Assembly (NCBI RefSeq): GCF_963682185.1
Contig: NZ_OY821667.1
Location: 1,862,001-1,926,000 of the forward strand
Length of the DNA stretch: 64,000 nucleotides
Direction: 5' to 3'
Origin: an uncultured Cohaesibacter sp.
GTDB lineage: Bacteria > Pseudomonadota > Alphaproteobacteria > Rhizobiales > Cohaesibacteraceae
Numbering within the stretch: position 1 is the stretch's first letter; the number at the start of each line of letters is the position of its first letter. The notes beneath the pieces are model-generated. The model was not told where the DNA came from, made no database searches, and saw only the letters and a program-made list of their open reading frames with translations. Position numbers and translations under genes: made by a program. This document shows, one piece after another, positions 9,124-17,567 of the stretch.

Positions 9124-10410
9124 ATGACCGAGGACTTGCTTGCCCAAGGCACAACCGGTGAGAAGAAAGATCTCTATGAAATCGGAGAAATTCCACCGCT
9201 GGGCCATGTGCCGAAAGAAATGTATGCCTGGGCCATCCGCCGCGAACGCCATGGGCCACCGGAAAAATCATTTCAGGTCGAAGTGGTGCCAACATGGGAA
9301 CTGGACAGCCACGAAGTGCTGGTTCTGAATATGGCCGCCGGTGTCAACTATAATGGCATCTGGGCAGGCCTTGGCGAACCGGTCTCCGTATTCGACGTGC
9401 ACAAACAGCCTTACCACATCGCAGGGTCTGACGCCTCCGGCATTGTATGGGCGGTTGGCAGCAAGGTCCGCAACTGGAAAGTCGGCGATGAAGTTGTCAT
9501 CCATTGCAATCAGGATGACGGCGACGACGAGGAGTGCAATGGTGGCGACCCGATGTTTTCGCCTACCCAGCGCATCTGGGGCTATGAGACGCCAGACGGC
9601 TCCTTTGCCCAATTCTCCAAGGTTCAGGCGCAGCAGCTGATGCCCCGCCCCAAGCATCTCACGTGGGAAGAAAGCGCCTGCTACGTGCTGACCCTCGCCA
9701 CCGCCTACCGAATGATGTTCGGCCATATGCCTCATGAGCTGAAGCCTGGTCAGAATGTGCTGATCTGGGGAGCTTCGGGTGGCTTGGGTGTCTTCGGCGT
9801 GCAGATTGCAGCGGCAGCAGGCGCCAATGCCATTGGCGTCATCTCCGATGAAAGCAAGCGCGATTTTGTCATGAACCTTGGAGCCAAGGGTGTCATCAAT
9901 CGCAAGGATTTCCATTGTTGGGGCCAGCTACCCAAGGTGAACTCCCCCGAATATGCCGACTGGTTCGCCGAAGTGCGCAAATTCGGCAAGGCCATCTGGG
10001 AATATACCGGCAAGGGCAAGAATGTCGATCTGGTCTTCGAGCATCCCGGTGAAGCCACGATGCCGGTCTCCACATTCGTCGTCAAGCGCGGCGGCATGGT
10101 GGTCATCTGTGCGGGAACCTCAGGCTTCAACCTGACCATGGATGCCCGCTATGTCTGGATGCATCAAAAGCGTGTTCAGGGCTCCCATTTTGCCCACCTA
10201 AAACAGGCCATGGCCGCCAATCAGATGGTGATCGACCGCCATATCGATCCTTGCATGTCAGATGTCTTCACATGGGAGCAAATCCCCAAGGCACATGAAT
10301 TGATGCTGAGCAATAAGCATCAACCGGGCAACATGTCCTGCATGGTCAATGCCACCAGAACGGGCCTCAAGACGCTGGAAGAAACCATTCTGGCCAGCCG
10401 CAGCTCCTAA
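9124..10410 (+). CDS. ccr: Crotonyl-CoA carboxylase/reductase
   Basis: The key enzyme of the ethylmalonyl-CoA pathway: it reduces crotonyl-CoA with NADPH while fixing CO2 to give ethylmalonyl-CoA. The 428-residue protein belongs to the medium-chain dehydrogenase superfamily. It has a GroES-like domain (NYNGIWAGLGEPV near 75-87), the nucleotide-binding motif WGASGGLGVFGVQ near 215-228, and the Ccr-typical segment FEHPGEATMPVSTFVVKRGG near 305-325. Length and motifs match true Ccr rather than generic quinone reductases. The start follows a GGGAGGAG site. A strong terminator follows, so it appears monocistronic. Confidence 0.97.
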   Translation: MTEDLLAQGTTGEKKDLYEIGEIPPLGHVPKEMYAWAIRRERHGPPEKSFQVEVVPTWELDSHEVLVLNMAAGVNYNGIWAGLGEPVSVFDVHKQPYHIAGSDASGIVWAVGSKVRNWKVGDEVVIHCNQDDGDDEECNGGDPMFSPTQRIWGYETPDGSFAQFSKVQAQQLMPRPKHLTWEESACYVLTLATAYRMMFGHMPHELKPGQNVLIWGASGGLGVFGVQIAAAAGANAIGVISDESKRDFVMNLGAKGVINRKDFHCWGQLPKVNSPEYADWFAEVRKFGKAIWEYTGKGKNVDLVFEHPGEATMPVSTFVVKRGGMVVICAGTSGFNLTMDARYVWMHQKRVQGSHFAHLKQAMAANQMVIDRHIDPCMSDVFTWEQIPKAHELMLSNKHQPGNMSCMVNATRTGLKTLEETILASRSS

Positions 10411-10442
10411 CCGGCAAGGCCAATCTGGAAAGCAGACAAACA

Positions 10443-10468
10443 AAAGCCGGGATATCCCGGCTTTTTCT
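10443..10468 (+). terminator. Terminator of ccr
   Basis: Stem AAAGCCGGGAT/ATCCCGGCTTT is a continuous palindrome, followed by TTTTTCTTT, 33 bases after the ccr stop codon. Confidence 0.85.
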
Positions 10469-10530
10469 TTCCCGCCAATTGTTCAACATCACCTTATGAG
10501 CGTGTGACCGCACACACGCCAGCTCGGGCC

Positions 10531-11454
10531 CTAATAATCATTGGCCGGTTCTTCCGGTGGTGGCATGGCCGTCTTTTCATCAGGATCAGGATAGGGCTTG
10601 GCATGCTTGCTGCGCTGAATACGGCGCCAGCGAATAATCCAGGCATTCACCTCGGCGCCATACAGAAAGATCATGGAGATGATCTGCAAAAAGATCAGCG
10701 TTGCCACAACACCGGCCAGGCCCGCATAAACGCGTGCATATTGGGCAAAATGCGACAGGTAGTAGGAATAGGCTTCGGCCGTAAACCACCACAAAACAAG
10801 CGTGGTCAAGGCTCCGGGCCAGAGATCGGCCCACTCGGTCGTACGCATGGGCAGCCAGCGATGACTCGCCACCAGAAACAGGGTCAAAAGCGGGATGGCG
10901 ATCCCCAACCGCACCACGTTGAAGGTGTACTGAAAATCCTCGATCCATGAAAAATGCGGCTTGAGCATATTCCATGCGATGGGCGCAAAGAACAGGGCCG
11001 AGGCAACAATGATCATCACGCCCGTCGCCCCGAAAATGGCCAGCAGCCCCATAGCCCTGCGCGACAGGATCGACCGGCGTTCATAATAGCCATAGGCTCG
11101 ATTAAGCCCTTCGCGCAGGCTCTCCACCAGTGACGTCAGAGTAACGAGGAAGACGACCAGAGAAATAGACAGCAGGCTACGGGTACGCTCGGCGATAACC
11201 GCATCCACATCAGGCTGCAAAATATCGGCAATTGCGTCCGGCAGCAGCAAGGTCAGCATATCCTGCAGCACCTTGCCCAGCGCATCGCCACCGATCCAGA
11301 CGGACACCCCCGTAAGCAGCAGCAAAAAGGGAAAGATTGACAGCAGCATGGAAAAGGCAATGTTGCTGGCGAGTGCAAAACCGTGATTGTCTGAAAAGCG
11401 CCAGAAAATCCGGACCGGCACGACTATCCATTCCCAAAGACGCATCATATCCAA
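10531..11454 (-). CDS. YihY/BrkB-family inner-membrane protein
   Basis: A 307-residue membrane protein of the YihY (formerly called RNase BN) family, with six hydrophobic segments. Family features are the N-terminal FSDNHGFALASNIAFSMLLS, the LREGLNRAYG motif after a long loop, and the C-terminal LYGAEVNA motif (near 270), where YxGAExN is the family signature. No enzymatic function is established for the family. The last 25 residues are charged and proline-rich, as in many relatives. Confidence 0.88.
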   Translation of the reverse strand: MDMMRLWEWIVVPVRIFWRFSDNHGFALASNIAFSMLLSIFPFLLLLTGVSVWIGGDALGKVLQDMLTLLLPDAIADILQPDVDAVIAERTRSLLSISLVVFLVTLTSLVESLREGLNRAYGYYERRSILSRRAMGLLAIFGATGVMIIVASALFFAPIAWNMLKPHFSWIEDFQYTFNVVRLGIAIPLLTLFLVASHRWLPMRTTEWADLWPGALTTLVLWWFTAEAYSYYLSHFAQYARVYAGLAGVVATLIFLQIISMIFLYGAEVNAWIIRWRRIQRSKHAKPYPDPDEKTAMPPPEEPANDY

Positions 11455-11791
11455 CTATCCGAATTCATCAGCCTTACGCAAAAACAGGAAACCACAAACA
11501 CAGCATGCTCCATGTGAAAGACAGAAAAGACAGACAGATATGGAGGACAGCACGCTTATCTGATTTTCAGAGAATGTTCCCGCCATGCGCACAGTCTTTA
11601 TAGGCTTTTGATATAAAAAAGCAATCCAGTCCGTTTGTCATTGGAACGCGCCCAAGCCCATATGACAATCAATGCATAACCTGTCGTTCCGGTTCCCATT
11701 GGACTTTTTCTTCCCAAGCAGATAAAGCTATAGCCTCTCACCTTTCCACCTTTTCTTCCGACCACCCCTCAAGAAAAGCCCGGGCAAAATC
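11455..11791. other. Intergenic region between divergent transporter genes
   Basis: No gene is evident in these 337 bp. It should hold the promoters of the YihY gene (minus) and the EamA transporter gene (plus). A spaced inverted repeat, TTGTCAT (11635-11641) and ATGACAA (11662-11668), is the only structure I noticed. Confidence 0.4.
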
Positions 11792-12676
11792 ATGACATCT
11801 CGCATCACCGGCATCTTGCCGATCCTCGCTCCTCTTTTGTTTGTTGTCCTCTGGTCAACGGGCTTTGTCGGATCGCGCATGGGCGCACCTTATTCCGAAC
11901 CCATGACATTCCTGTCACTGCGCTTTGGTTCGGTGCTCTTGCTTTTGCTGGCGATTTCGCTCATCCAGCGCGCGCGCTGGCCCAATCCGCGCCAAGGCTT
12001 TCATGCCTTTGTATCCGGTTTCCTGATTCATGGGGTTTATCTATCGGGCGTCTTCTGGGCGATTGATGATGGCATGCCTGCAGGCCTGTTCGCCCTGATG
12101 ACCGGATTGCAGCCCGTATTAACGGCCTTTTTCGCCCATCTTGTTCTGAAAGAGCAGATCACCAAAAACCACGCCCTTGGCTTTGTCCTCGGGCTTATAG
12201 GCATCTCCATGGTGCTGCTTCCGCGTCTCAGCGGCGGGGCTTTCTCTGTCACCCCGATGCAGATTCTCGTCTCCCTCGTGGCCGTCATCGCCATTTCCTT
12301 TGGAACGGTCTACCAGAAGCGCTTCGCTGCCAATCTGGACATCCGCACGGCCACTATCTGGCAATATATCGCCGCAGTGCTTTTATGCGGTGGCCTCAGC
12401 CTGCTAACGGAAAGCCAAACCATCATCTGGTCCGGTGAATTCGTCTTTGCGCTGGTTTGGCTCGTGCTGGTGCTGTCCATCGGCGCCATCTTCCTGCTGC
12501 TCTGGCTCATCGAGAAGGGGGCCGTGTCCAACACCGCATCGCTTTTTTATCTCGTACCCGCCGTGACCGCGACCATTTCCTTTCTGCTCTTTGGCGAGCC
12601 CATCACGCCCATGCAGGTGGCCGGCATGATCGTCACCGCCCTCGGCGTCATTCTGGCCAGCCGTAGCAAAGGCTGA
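11792..12676 (+). CDS. DMT-superfamily (EamA) transporter
   Basis: A 294-residue protein with ten predicted membrane helices in two EamA repeats. The first repeat carries LWSTGFVGSRMGAPYSEPMTFLSLRF near the N-terminus. The second begins near residue 150 and contains FLLLWLIEKGAVSNTASLFYLVPAVT. EamA proteins usually export metabolites or amino acids. No substrate can be assigned. It lies directly upstream of the mcd control region on the same strand but is separated from mcd by 246 bp, so they are probably separate units. Confidence 0.85.
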   Translation: MTSRITGILPILAPLLFVVLWSTGFVGSRMGAPYSEPMTFLSLRFGSVLLLLLAISLIQRARWPNPRQGFHAFVSGFLIHGVYLSGVFWAIDDGMPAGLFALMTGLQPVLTAFFAHLVLKEQITKNHALGFVLGLIGISMVLLPRLSGGAFSVTPMQILVSLVAVIAISFGTVYQKRFAANLDIRTATIWQYIAAVLLCGGLSLLTESQTIIWSGEFVFALVWLVLVLSIGAIFLLLWLIEKGAVSNTASLFYLVPAVTATISFLLFGEPITPMQVAGMIVTALGVILASRSKG

Positions 12677-12732
12677 CAGCAACGGCCCGTCGACCACCTC
12701 AAAGAGAACGGAAAATTCTGCGACAAAAGTCG

Positions 12733-12748
12733 TGTGCACCGCAACATA
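12733..12748 (+). promoter_or_regulatory. Distal copy of the TGCACYGCAACATA motif before mcd
   Basis: TGTGCACCGCAACATA matches the ccr site over 14 bases and the proximal mcd site over 15 of 16. It starts 80 bp upstream of the proximal copy and ends 174 bases before the mcd start. Confidence 0.6.
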
Positions 12749-12812
12749 TCATACGAACGTCTTTGATGCTTTACCCCTTTGGCTTATTGCAAATATAGCC
12801 CTCTCCCTTCAA

Positions 12813-12828
12813 TGTGCACTGCAACATA
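12813..12828 (+). promoter_or_regulatory. Proximal copy of the TGCACYGCAACATA motif before mcd
   Basis: TGTGCACTGCAACATA is the second copy in the mcd control region. It ends 94 bases before the start codon. Same orientation and nearly the same sequence as the copy at 12733. Confidence 0.6.
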
Positions 12829-12922
12829 AAAGCATTTGATTGCACCCGTCACCCTGTCTCAAGCCGTCATCTGGCGGAAAAGACCATCGACAGGCCAGAC
12901 ATTGCATCAGGGGGGAGAAACC

Positions 12923-14608
12923 ATGTCTTTGACCATCGAGACCCAGCCAATCGCCATTCCTGACACATTGATGTCCGACATGGACGCAACGGTCGCCACC
13001 TGCGAAAGCCTGCTCAAAGGCCTTGTCGATATCGTCTATGAAAAGGTGGCCGAGGATGGCCGCGTCAAGTCTGGCAAAGTGGAAGCAGAACAGCGCCTCA
13101 CCCACGGCCTTGCATGGTTTGCCACCTATGTGGAAGCGCTCAAGGAAATGCGCGGCTATAGCAAGACCATGAGTAATGAAGGGCGCTATGGCGAGATGGA
13201 ATCGCTCGTCACCCGCCTTGCCTTTGCTGAATATCTGGCACAGATTTTTGGCGGCATTCCCATGACGCAGGGCGAAATCGTGCGCCTTGCTGATTTTGGC
13301 GTGTCTGCCGAGACCATCGCAGCCGCCCAGAGCCCGGAAGTGGCCCGCCTTATGGCCGAAGGCAACACCAAGGAAATCCGCACCCGTCTTGTCGCTCTCA
13401 TGGAAACGGCAGAAGGGGCCGCCTCCTTTGGCGATGCGGGCCTTGACGAAACCATGGAAGCCTTCCGCGATGAAATGAACCGCTTTGCCGAAAGCGAAGT
13501 CACCCCGCATGCCCATGAGTGGCATCTCAAAGATGCCTATATTCCGATGGAAATCATCGAACAAATGGCCGAAATGGGTGTCTTTGGCCTGACCATTCCC
13601 GAAGACTATGGCGGATTGGGGCTTGGCAAGGAAAGCATGTGCGTGGTCTCCGAAGCCCTTTCGCGTGCCTTCATCGGCGTGGGCTCACTCGGCACCCGCT
13701 CCGAGATTGCCGCCGAGCTGATCCTGTGCGGCGGGACGCAAGAGCAAAAGGAAAAATGGCTGCCGATGATCGCCTCAGGCGAAATCTTGCCAACCGCTGT
13801 TTTCACCGAGCCGAACACCGGCTCCGACCTTGCCAGCCTGAAGACTCGCGCCACGCTGGACGGGGGCACCTACAAGGTGACCGGCAACAAGACATGGATC
13901 ACTCATCCTGTGCGCGCTGACCTGATGACCCTGATGGTCCGCACCAATCCGGCCGAAGCTGGCTACAAGGGCCTGTCCATGCTGCTGGCAGAAAAACCAC
14001 GCGGTGATGATGACAATCCCTTCCCTGCGCAAGGCATGGATGGCGGCGAAATCGAAGTACTCGGTTATCGCGGCATGAAGGAATATGACATTGCCTTCGA
14101 CAATTTCGAAGTCAGCAAGGAGAATTTGCTGGGCGGAGAAGAAGGGCAAGGCTTCAAGCAATTGATGCAGACCTTCGAGGCAGCCCGTATCCAGACAGCT
14201 GCCCGCGCCATTGGCGTGGCCCAGAATGCTCTGGATCTTGGCCTCCGATACGCGCAAGAGCGGGTGCAGTTCGGCAAATCGCTGATCAACTTCCCACGTG
14301 TCATCGACAAGCTGGCCATGATGGCCGCTGAAATCATGGTGGCCCGTCAGCTCACCTATTATTCAGCCCGTCAGAAAGACCACGACAAGCGCTGCGATCT
14401 GGAAGCAGGCATGGCCAAGCTGCTTGGCGCTCGCGTCGCTTGGGCCGCTGCTGACAATGCCTTGCAGATCCACGGCGGCAACGGCTTCGCGCTGGAATAT
14501 GCCATCTCCCGCGTCTTGTGCGATGCCCGCGTGCTCAATATTTTCGAAGGAGCAGGCGAAATTCAGGCACAGGTGATCGCGCGCCGCCTTCTGGACACGC
14601 GCAGTTAG
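12923..14608 (+). CDS. mcd: (2S)-Methylsuccinyl-CoA dehydrogenase
   Basis: An acyl-CoA dehydrogenase-family flavoenzyme that oxidises methylsuccinyl-CoA to mesaconyl-CoA in the ethylmalonyl-CoA pathway. At 561 residues it carries the N-terminal extension of about 160 residues that is typical of Mcd and absent from ordinary acyl-CoA dehydrogenases. The catalytic core shows FTEPNTGSDLASLKT and KTWITH, and the C-terminal LQIHGGNGFALEY and IFEGAGEIQAQVIARRLL. The start at 12923 follows AGGGGGGAGAAACC. Electrons should pass to ETF, encoded at 19246-20946. The two upstream copies of the motif shared with ccr suggest co-regulation. Confidence 0.93.
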   Translation: MSLTIETQPIAIPDTLMSDMDATVATCESLLKGLVDIVYEKVAEDGRVKSGKVEAEQRLTHGLAWFATYVEALKEMRGYSKTMSNEGRYGEMESLVTRLAFAEYLAQIFGGIPMTQGEIVRLADFGVSAETIAAAQSPEVARLMAEGNTKEIRTRLVALMETAEGAASFGDAGLDETMEAFRDEMNRFAESEVTPHAHEWHLKDAYIPMEIIEQMAEMGVFGLTIPEDYGGLGLGKESMCVVSEALSRAFIGVGSLGTRSEIAAELILCGGTQEQKEKWLPMIASGEILPTAVFTEPNTGSDLASLKTRATLDGGTYKVTGNKTWITHPVRADLMTLMVRTNPAEAGYKGLSMLLAEKPRGDDDNPFPAQGMDGGEIEVLGYRGMKEYDIAFDNFEVSKENLLGGEEGQGFKQLMQTFEAARIQTAARAIGVAQNALDLGLRYAQERVQFGKSLINFPRVIDKLAMMAAEIMVARQLTYYSARQKDHDKRCDLEAGMAKLLGARVAWAAADNALQIHGGNGFALEYAISRVLCDARVLNIFEGAGEIQAQVIARRLLDTRS

Positions 14609-14648
14609 GCCAGCATTCCAGCTGAGCAAATGCCACAACCAGCATCAT

Positions 14649-14676
14649 GAAGGGGAGGCCCACGCCTTCCCTTTAT
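14649..14676 (+). terminator. Probable terminator after mcd
   Basis: AAGGGGAGGC and GCCTTCCCTT form a hairpin with one mismatch and a four-base loop, followed by TTATGTATTTT. It is weaker than the other terminators and may be partial. Confidence 0.5.
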
Positions 14677-14818
14677 GTATTTTGCCACTTGCCATTCCTT
14701 GCGAAATAAGGCTTTTTCACAACCCTGTCATGCCTCTGCCATCAATCAGGGAAAAGCTCTTGATCCGATGCGCTCAGGCGCGTTTAACTCCAATTGATCA
14801 AGAAGGAAGGAAAAGACA

Positions 14819-15367
14819 ATGCGCTGGCGCGGAATCAATCATGTGGAATTTTCAGTCCTCGATTATGACAAATCGATTGCCTTTTACGATCTGATGTTTG
14901 GCTGGCTCGGCTACAAGAGTTTCTGGACTCTGGATGTGGGCTACCGCTCCACCTATTACATGGCCCGCTTCCCCATGCCGCACAGCTATATCGGCATTCA
15001 GCCCGCCAAGAGCGGAGAAAAATTCGACTTCCCGGCCCGCCCTGTCGGCGTGCATCACATCGCGCTCTGGGCGAAAAACCGCAAGGAAGTGGATGCCTTC
15101 CACAAAGGGTTTCTCTTGCCCAACCACGTGCCGGTGACAGAAACACCCGCTGAATATCCGCTTTATGCGCCGGGCTATTATGCCACCTTCTTTAATGACC
15201 CAATCAATGGCATCCATTGGGAGCTGGCCCATATCCCGCGCTTGCCGTCCCTTAAGGCCATTCGCAACTGGCGCAAGGCCATGAAGGACGAAGAAACAAA
15301 ACATCCCGAATGGAAACACCCATTCTCGAAAGAATCTGAGCGTTCCCTCCCCCCGCGCGATTGTTAA
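14819..15367 (+). CDS. VOC-superfamily (glyoxalase-fold) protein
   Basis: A 182-residue protein with two vicinal-oxygen-chelate repeats. The first begins with INHVEFSVLDYDKSIAFYD. The second begins with VHHIALWAKNRKEVDAFH and ends with DPINGIHWELAHIP. Candidate metal ligands are His8, the second His of VHHIAL and the Glu of HWEL. It starts after AAGGAAGGAAAAGACA. It follows mcd on the same strand by 210 bp, but the hairpin between them makes a shared operon doubtful. It is not a clear match to the ethylmalonyl/methylmalonyl-CoA epimerase. Function unknown. Confidence 0.75.
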   Translation: MRWRGINHVEFSVLDYDKSIAFYDLMFGWLGYKSFWTLDVGYRSTYYMARFPMPHSYIGIQPAKSGEKFDFPARPVGVHHIALWAKNRKEVDAFHKGFLLPNHVPVTETPAEYPLYAPGYYATFFNDPINGIHWELAHIPRLPSLKAIRNWRKAMKDEETKHPEWKHPFSKESERSLPPRDC

Positions 15368-15414
15368 GCGCGCCATCCTCCCCCAGGCCCTGAAGACATT
15401 ACCCGAAAGATATC

Positions 15415-16245
15415 ATGACCCAGCGTTCCATCCTCATCACCGGCTGTTCCTCAGGCATTGGTCACCACTGTGCGCTGCAACTTCATAATGAGGGCTGGCA
15501 GGTTTTCGCTACCGCCCGCAAGATCGAAGACATAGAAGCCCTCAAGAATGAAGGGGTCACGGCCATCTACATGGACTACACCGACCACCAGTCGATCAAG
15601 GCCTGTGTGGAAGCGGTGTTGAACCATACCGGTGGCCAGCTTGATGCTCTCTTCAACAATGGCGCCTATGGACAGGCCGGCGCGGTGGAAGACCTCAAGA
15701 CCGATGTGCTGCGCGCCCAATTCGAGGCCAATCTGTTTGGCTGGCACGAATTGACCCGCCAGATCATTCCCGTCATGCGGCGGCAGGGATATGGCAGGAT
15801 CATCCATTGTTCTTCGGTTCTGGCGCTTACCGGCCTTGCATTCCGCGGTGCCTATGTGGCCTCGAAATATGCCCTTGAAGGCCTGACGGACACCATGCGC
15901 ATCGAGATGCACGGCAGCAACATCTCCATTTCGATGATCCAGCCAGGCCCGATCACCAGCCAGTTTCGTGAAAATGCCCGCTTGAATTTCATCGCAACGG
16001 TGGACACCGAAAAATCTGTCTATAGCGAGCGCTACAAGCATCGCCTCAAGGCCATGGAATCCGATGCGCCGGGCAAATTCGAGTTGCCGCCCGAAGCGGT
16101 TTACAAGAAGCTGCACCACGCCCTTCATGCCCGCAACCCGAAACCGCGCTATATGGTAACCGTACCAACCTACATCATGAATGTCTTGCGTCGCTTTCTG
16201 CCCACCAGAGCGCTTGATGCCTTTTTGCGCGCTTACGGGGATTGA
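15415..16245 (+). CDS. Short-chain dehydrogenase/reductase (classical SDR)
   Basis: A 276-residue oxidoreductase. The cofactor motif TGCSSGIG lies at residues 8-15. The NNGAYG motif replaces the usual NNAG near 79. The catalytic Ser lies in HCSSVLALTG and the Tyr-x3-Lys in YVASK. Replacement of NNAG by NNGA occurs in one branch of SDRs that act on hydrophobic or steroid-like substrates, but no substrate can be assigned. It lies 48 bp downstream of the VOC gene, so the two are probably co-transcribed. Confidence 0.85.
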   Translation: MTQRSILITGCSSGIGHHCALQLHNEGWQVFATARKIEDIEALKNEGVTAIYMDYTDHQSIKACVEAVLNHTGGQLDALFNNGAYGQAGAVEDLKTDVLRAQFEANLFGWHELTRQIIPVMRRQGYGRIIHCSSVLALTGLAFRGAYVASKYALEGLTDTMRIEMHGSNISISMIQPGPITSQFRENARLNFIATVDTEKSVYSERYKHRLKAMESDAPGKFELPPEAVYKKLHHALHARNPKPRYMVTVPTYIMNVLRRFLPTRALDAFLRAYGD

Positions 16246-16448
16246 CCCCGCCCAACCAAAGTTCAGTAACGGAGATCTTTCATGCGGTTATGCCCTCCTG
16301 CTAGACTGCGCCGACAAGCCCTTGTGAGTGCCCCTCTTTTCCAGAGAGATCAAAAGAGAAACCGCGATCAACAAAAAGGGCGCCTTGGCAGCATCCTGCA
16401 AGAATGAAGAATCGCGCATGTTGCTTGACCCCAGATCAGGAGTGCAGC

Positions 16449-16637
16449 ATGTCTTCGATTCTTTCCGCTCTCATTCCAATCGCTCTGCTCGCCGTTGCGC
16501 TGATTCTGGTCGCAGGCCTTATCACCATGATGCGCGGCAGCAACCCCAATCGATCACAAAGGCTGATGCGTTGGCGCGTTCTTTTGCAATTGTTGGCGAT
16601 CGTCATCGTCATGGCGAGTTTATATTTCCTGCAATAA
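16449..16637 (+). CDS. Small twin-transmembrane protein (HIG1-like)
   Basis: A 62-residue protein with two membrane helices, about residues 5-27 and 42-60, joined by a short basic loop (MRGSNPNRSQRLMRWR). This is the pattern of the twin-transmembrane or HIG1-like proteins of alphaproteobacteria, often encoded next to the PduO-type cobalamin adenosyltransferase, as here. The start is chosen because CAGGAG precedes it at a good distance and the helix begins at once. The in-frame ATG 15 codons upstream lacks such a site. HIG1 proteins are linked to respiratory complexes; that role is only inferred. Confidence 0.75.
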   Translation: MSSILSALIPIALLAVALILVAGLITMMRGSNPNRSQRLMRWRVLLQLLAIVIVMASLYFLQ

Positions 16638-16790
16638 GGGCCAAGCAGGCAAGAGCCACCCCTGTGACCAAAACAACACGCCCCCATGAAGAAGCCTGCG
16701 AGCGAATAAAAAAATCCTGATTTCGAGTGACATTCACCGCTGCCTTGGGCTAGAGATAAGAAAACAATACCTTTGTCTTGGACGATTAGC

Positions 16791-17354
16791 ATGAAACATG
16801 CCGCTCTTATTTCAGCACTAATGCTCACCTGTGCCGCTGGTGCAGCCAACGCAGCCGACTATTCCGCATCCGGCGATATGGGCTTTCTCAGCGAACTGCG
16901 TATGGGCGTCATGGCTCATGACGCGACCCGCCGCGAAGACGGTACGGTTGATCTGCAGGCCGAAGTTCTTTTCAATGCCTTTGGCACACCATCAGAAAAC
17001 GCCTCTGTCTGGGAGCGTTTTTTGACGCCACGCCCTCATATCGGTGCTTCCCTCAACACGGATGGCAAAACGTCTTACGGCTATGCAGGCTTTAGCTGGT
17101 TGTTCCCGGTCTACGGCCCTGTATTCGTTGAAGGCAGCTTCGGCGGCATGGTGCATGACGGCAAGTTGAACAATACCGACCCTGACCGTGAGCCTCTGGG
17201 CACGCGTGCCCTGTTCCACGAATCAGCTTCCATCGGTCTGGACTATGATCGCATCCGCGTGATGCTCACCGTTGAGCACAGCTCCAACGCTGGTCTTGGA
17301 AACTGGAACCACGGCCTGACCAACGTCGGCGCACGCGTCGGATACAAATTCTGA
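16791..17354 (+). CDS. PagL-like outer-membrane beta-barrel protein (acyloxyacyl hydrolase family)
   Basis: A 187-residue secreted protein with a signal peptide ending near ANAADY and amphipathic beta-strand segments ending in GYKF, typical of an outer-membrane barrel. The C-terminal HSSNAGLGNWNHG resembles the PagL motif (His-x-Ser-Asn-Ala-Gly) of lipid A 3-O-deacylases, giving the expected His and Ser. The Glu found shortly after this motif in Pseudomonas PagL is Thr here by my alignment, so deacylase activity is uncertain. The start is chosen at MKHAAL, since residues upstream of it do not fit a signal peptide. Confidence 0.65.
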   Translation: MKHAALISALMLTCAAGAANAADYSASGDMGFLSELRMGVMAHDATRREDGTVDLQAEVLFNAFGTPSENASVWERFLTPRPHIGASLNTDGKTSYGYAGFSWLFPVYGPVFVEGSFGGMVHDGKLNNTDPDREPLGTRALFHESASIGLDYDRIRVMLTVEHSSNAGLGNWNHGLTNVGARVGYKF

Positions 17355-17434
17355 TAAGCCTGCGGGCTGACACAAAGGCCGCTTGAAGCAAGAGAAGGGC
17401 AATCCGTCATCTTGCGTCTGATCAGGAACCATTT

Positions 17435-17469
17435 AAAGTGCGTCTGACATTGCATCAGGCGCATTTTTT
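17435..17469 (+). terminator. Terminator after the PagL-like gene
   Basis: Arms TGCGTCTGA and TCAGGCGCA (one G-T pair) with a seven-base loop, flanked by AAA and followed by six T. Confidence 0.8.
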
Positions 17470-17567
17470 GTATGTGCCGACTCGTTCAATCTGGTGACCA
17501 TATTTCATTCAACGGCGCAGCTTGTGACAGCGCCGCAATCCCATAGCCAAAAACGGAAAGATCTTCG

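Noticed and set aside
14819-15367. Ethylmalonyl-CoA/methylmalonyl-CoA epimerase
   Set aside because: It has the VOC fold but is longer than the usual epimerase and does not show its typical N-terminal sequence; position alone is not enough.
17470-17567. Cobalamin riboswitch before the adenosyltransferase gene
   Set aside because: The gap is too short and lacks the B12-box pattern.
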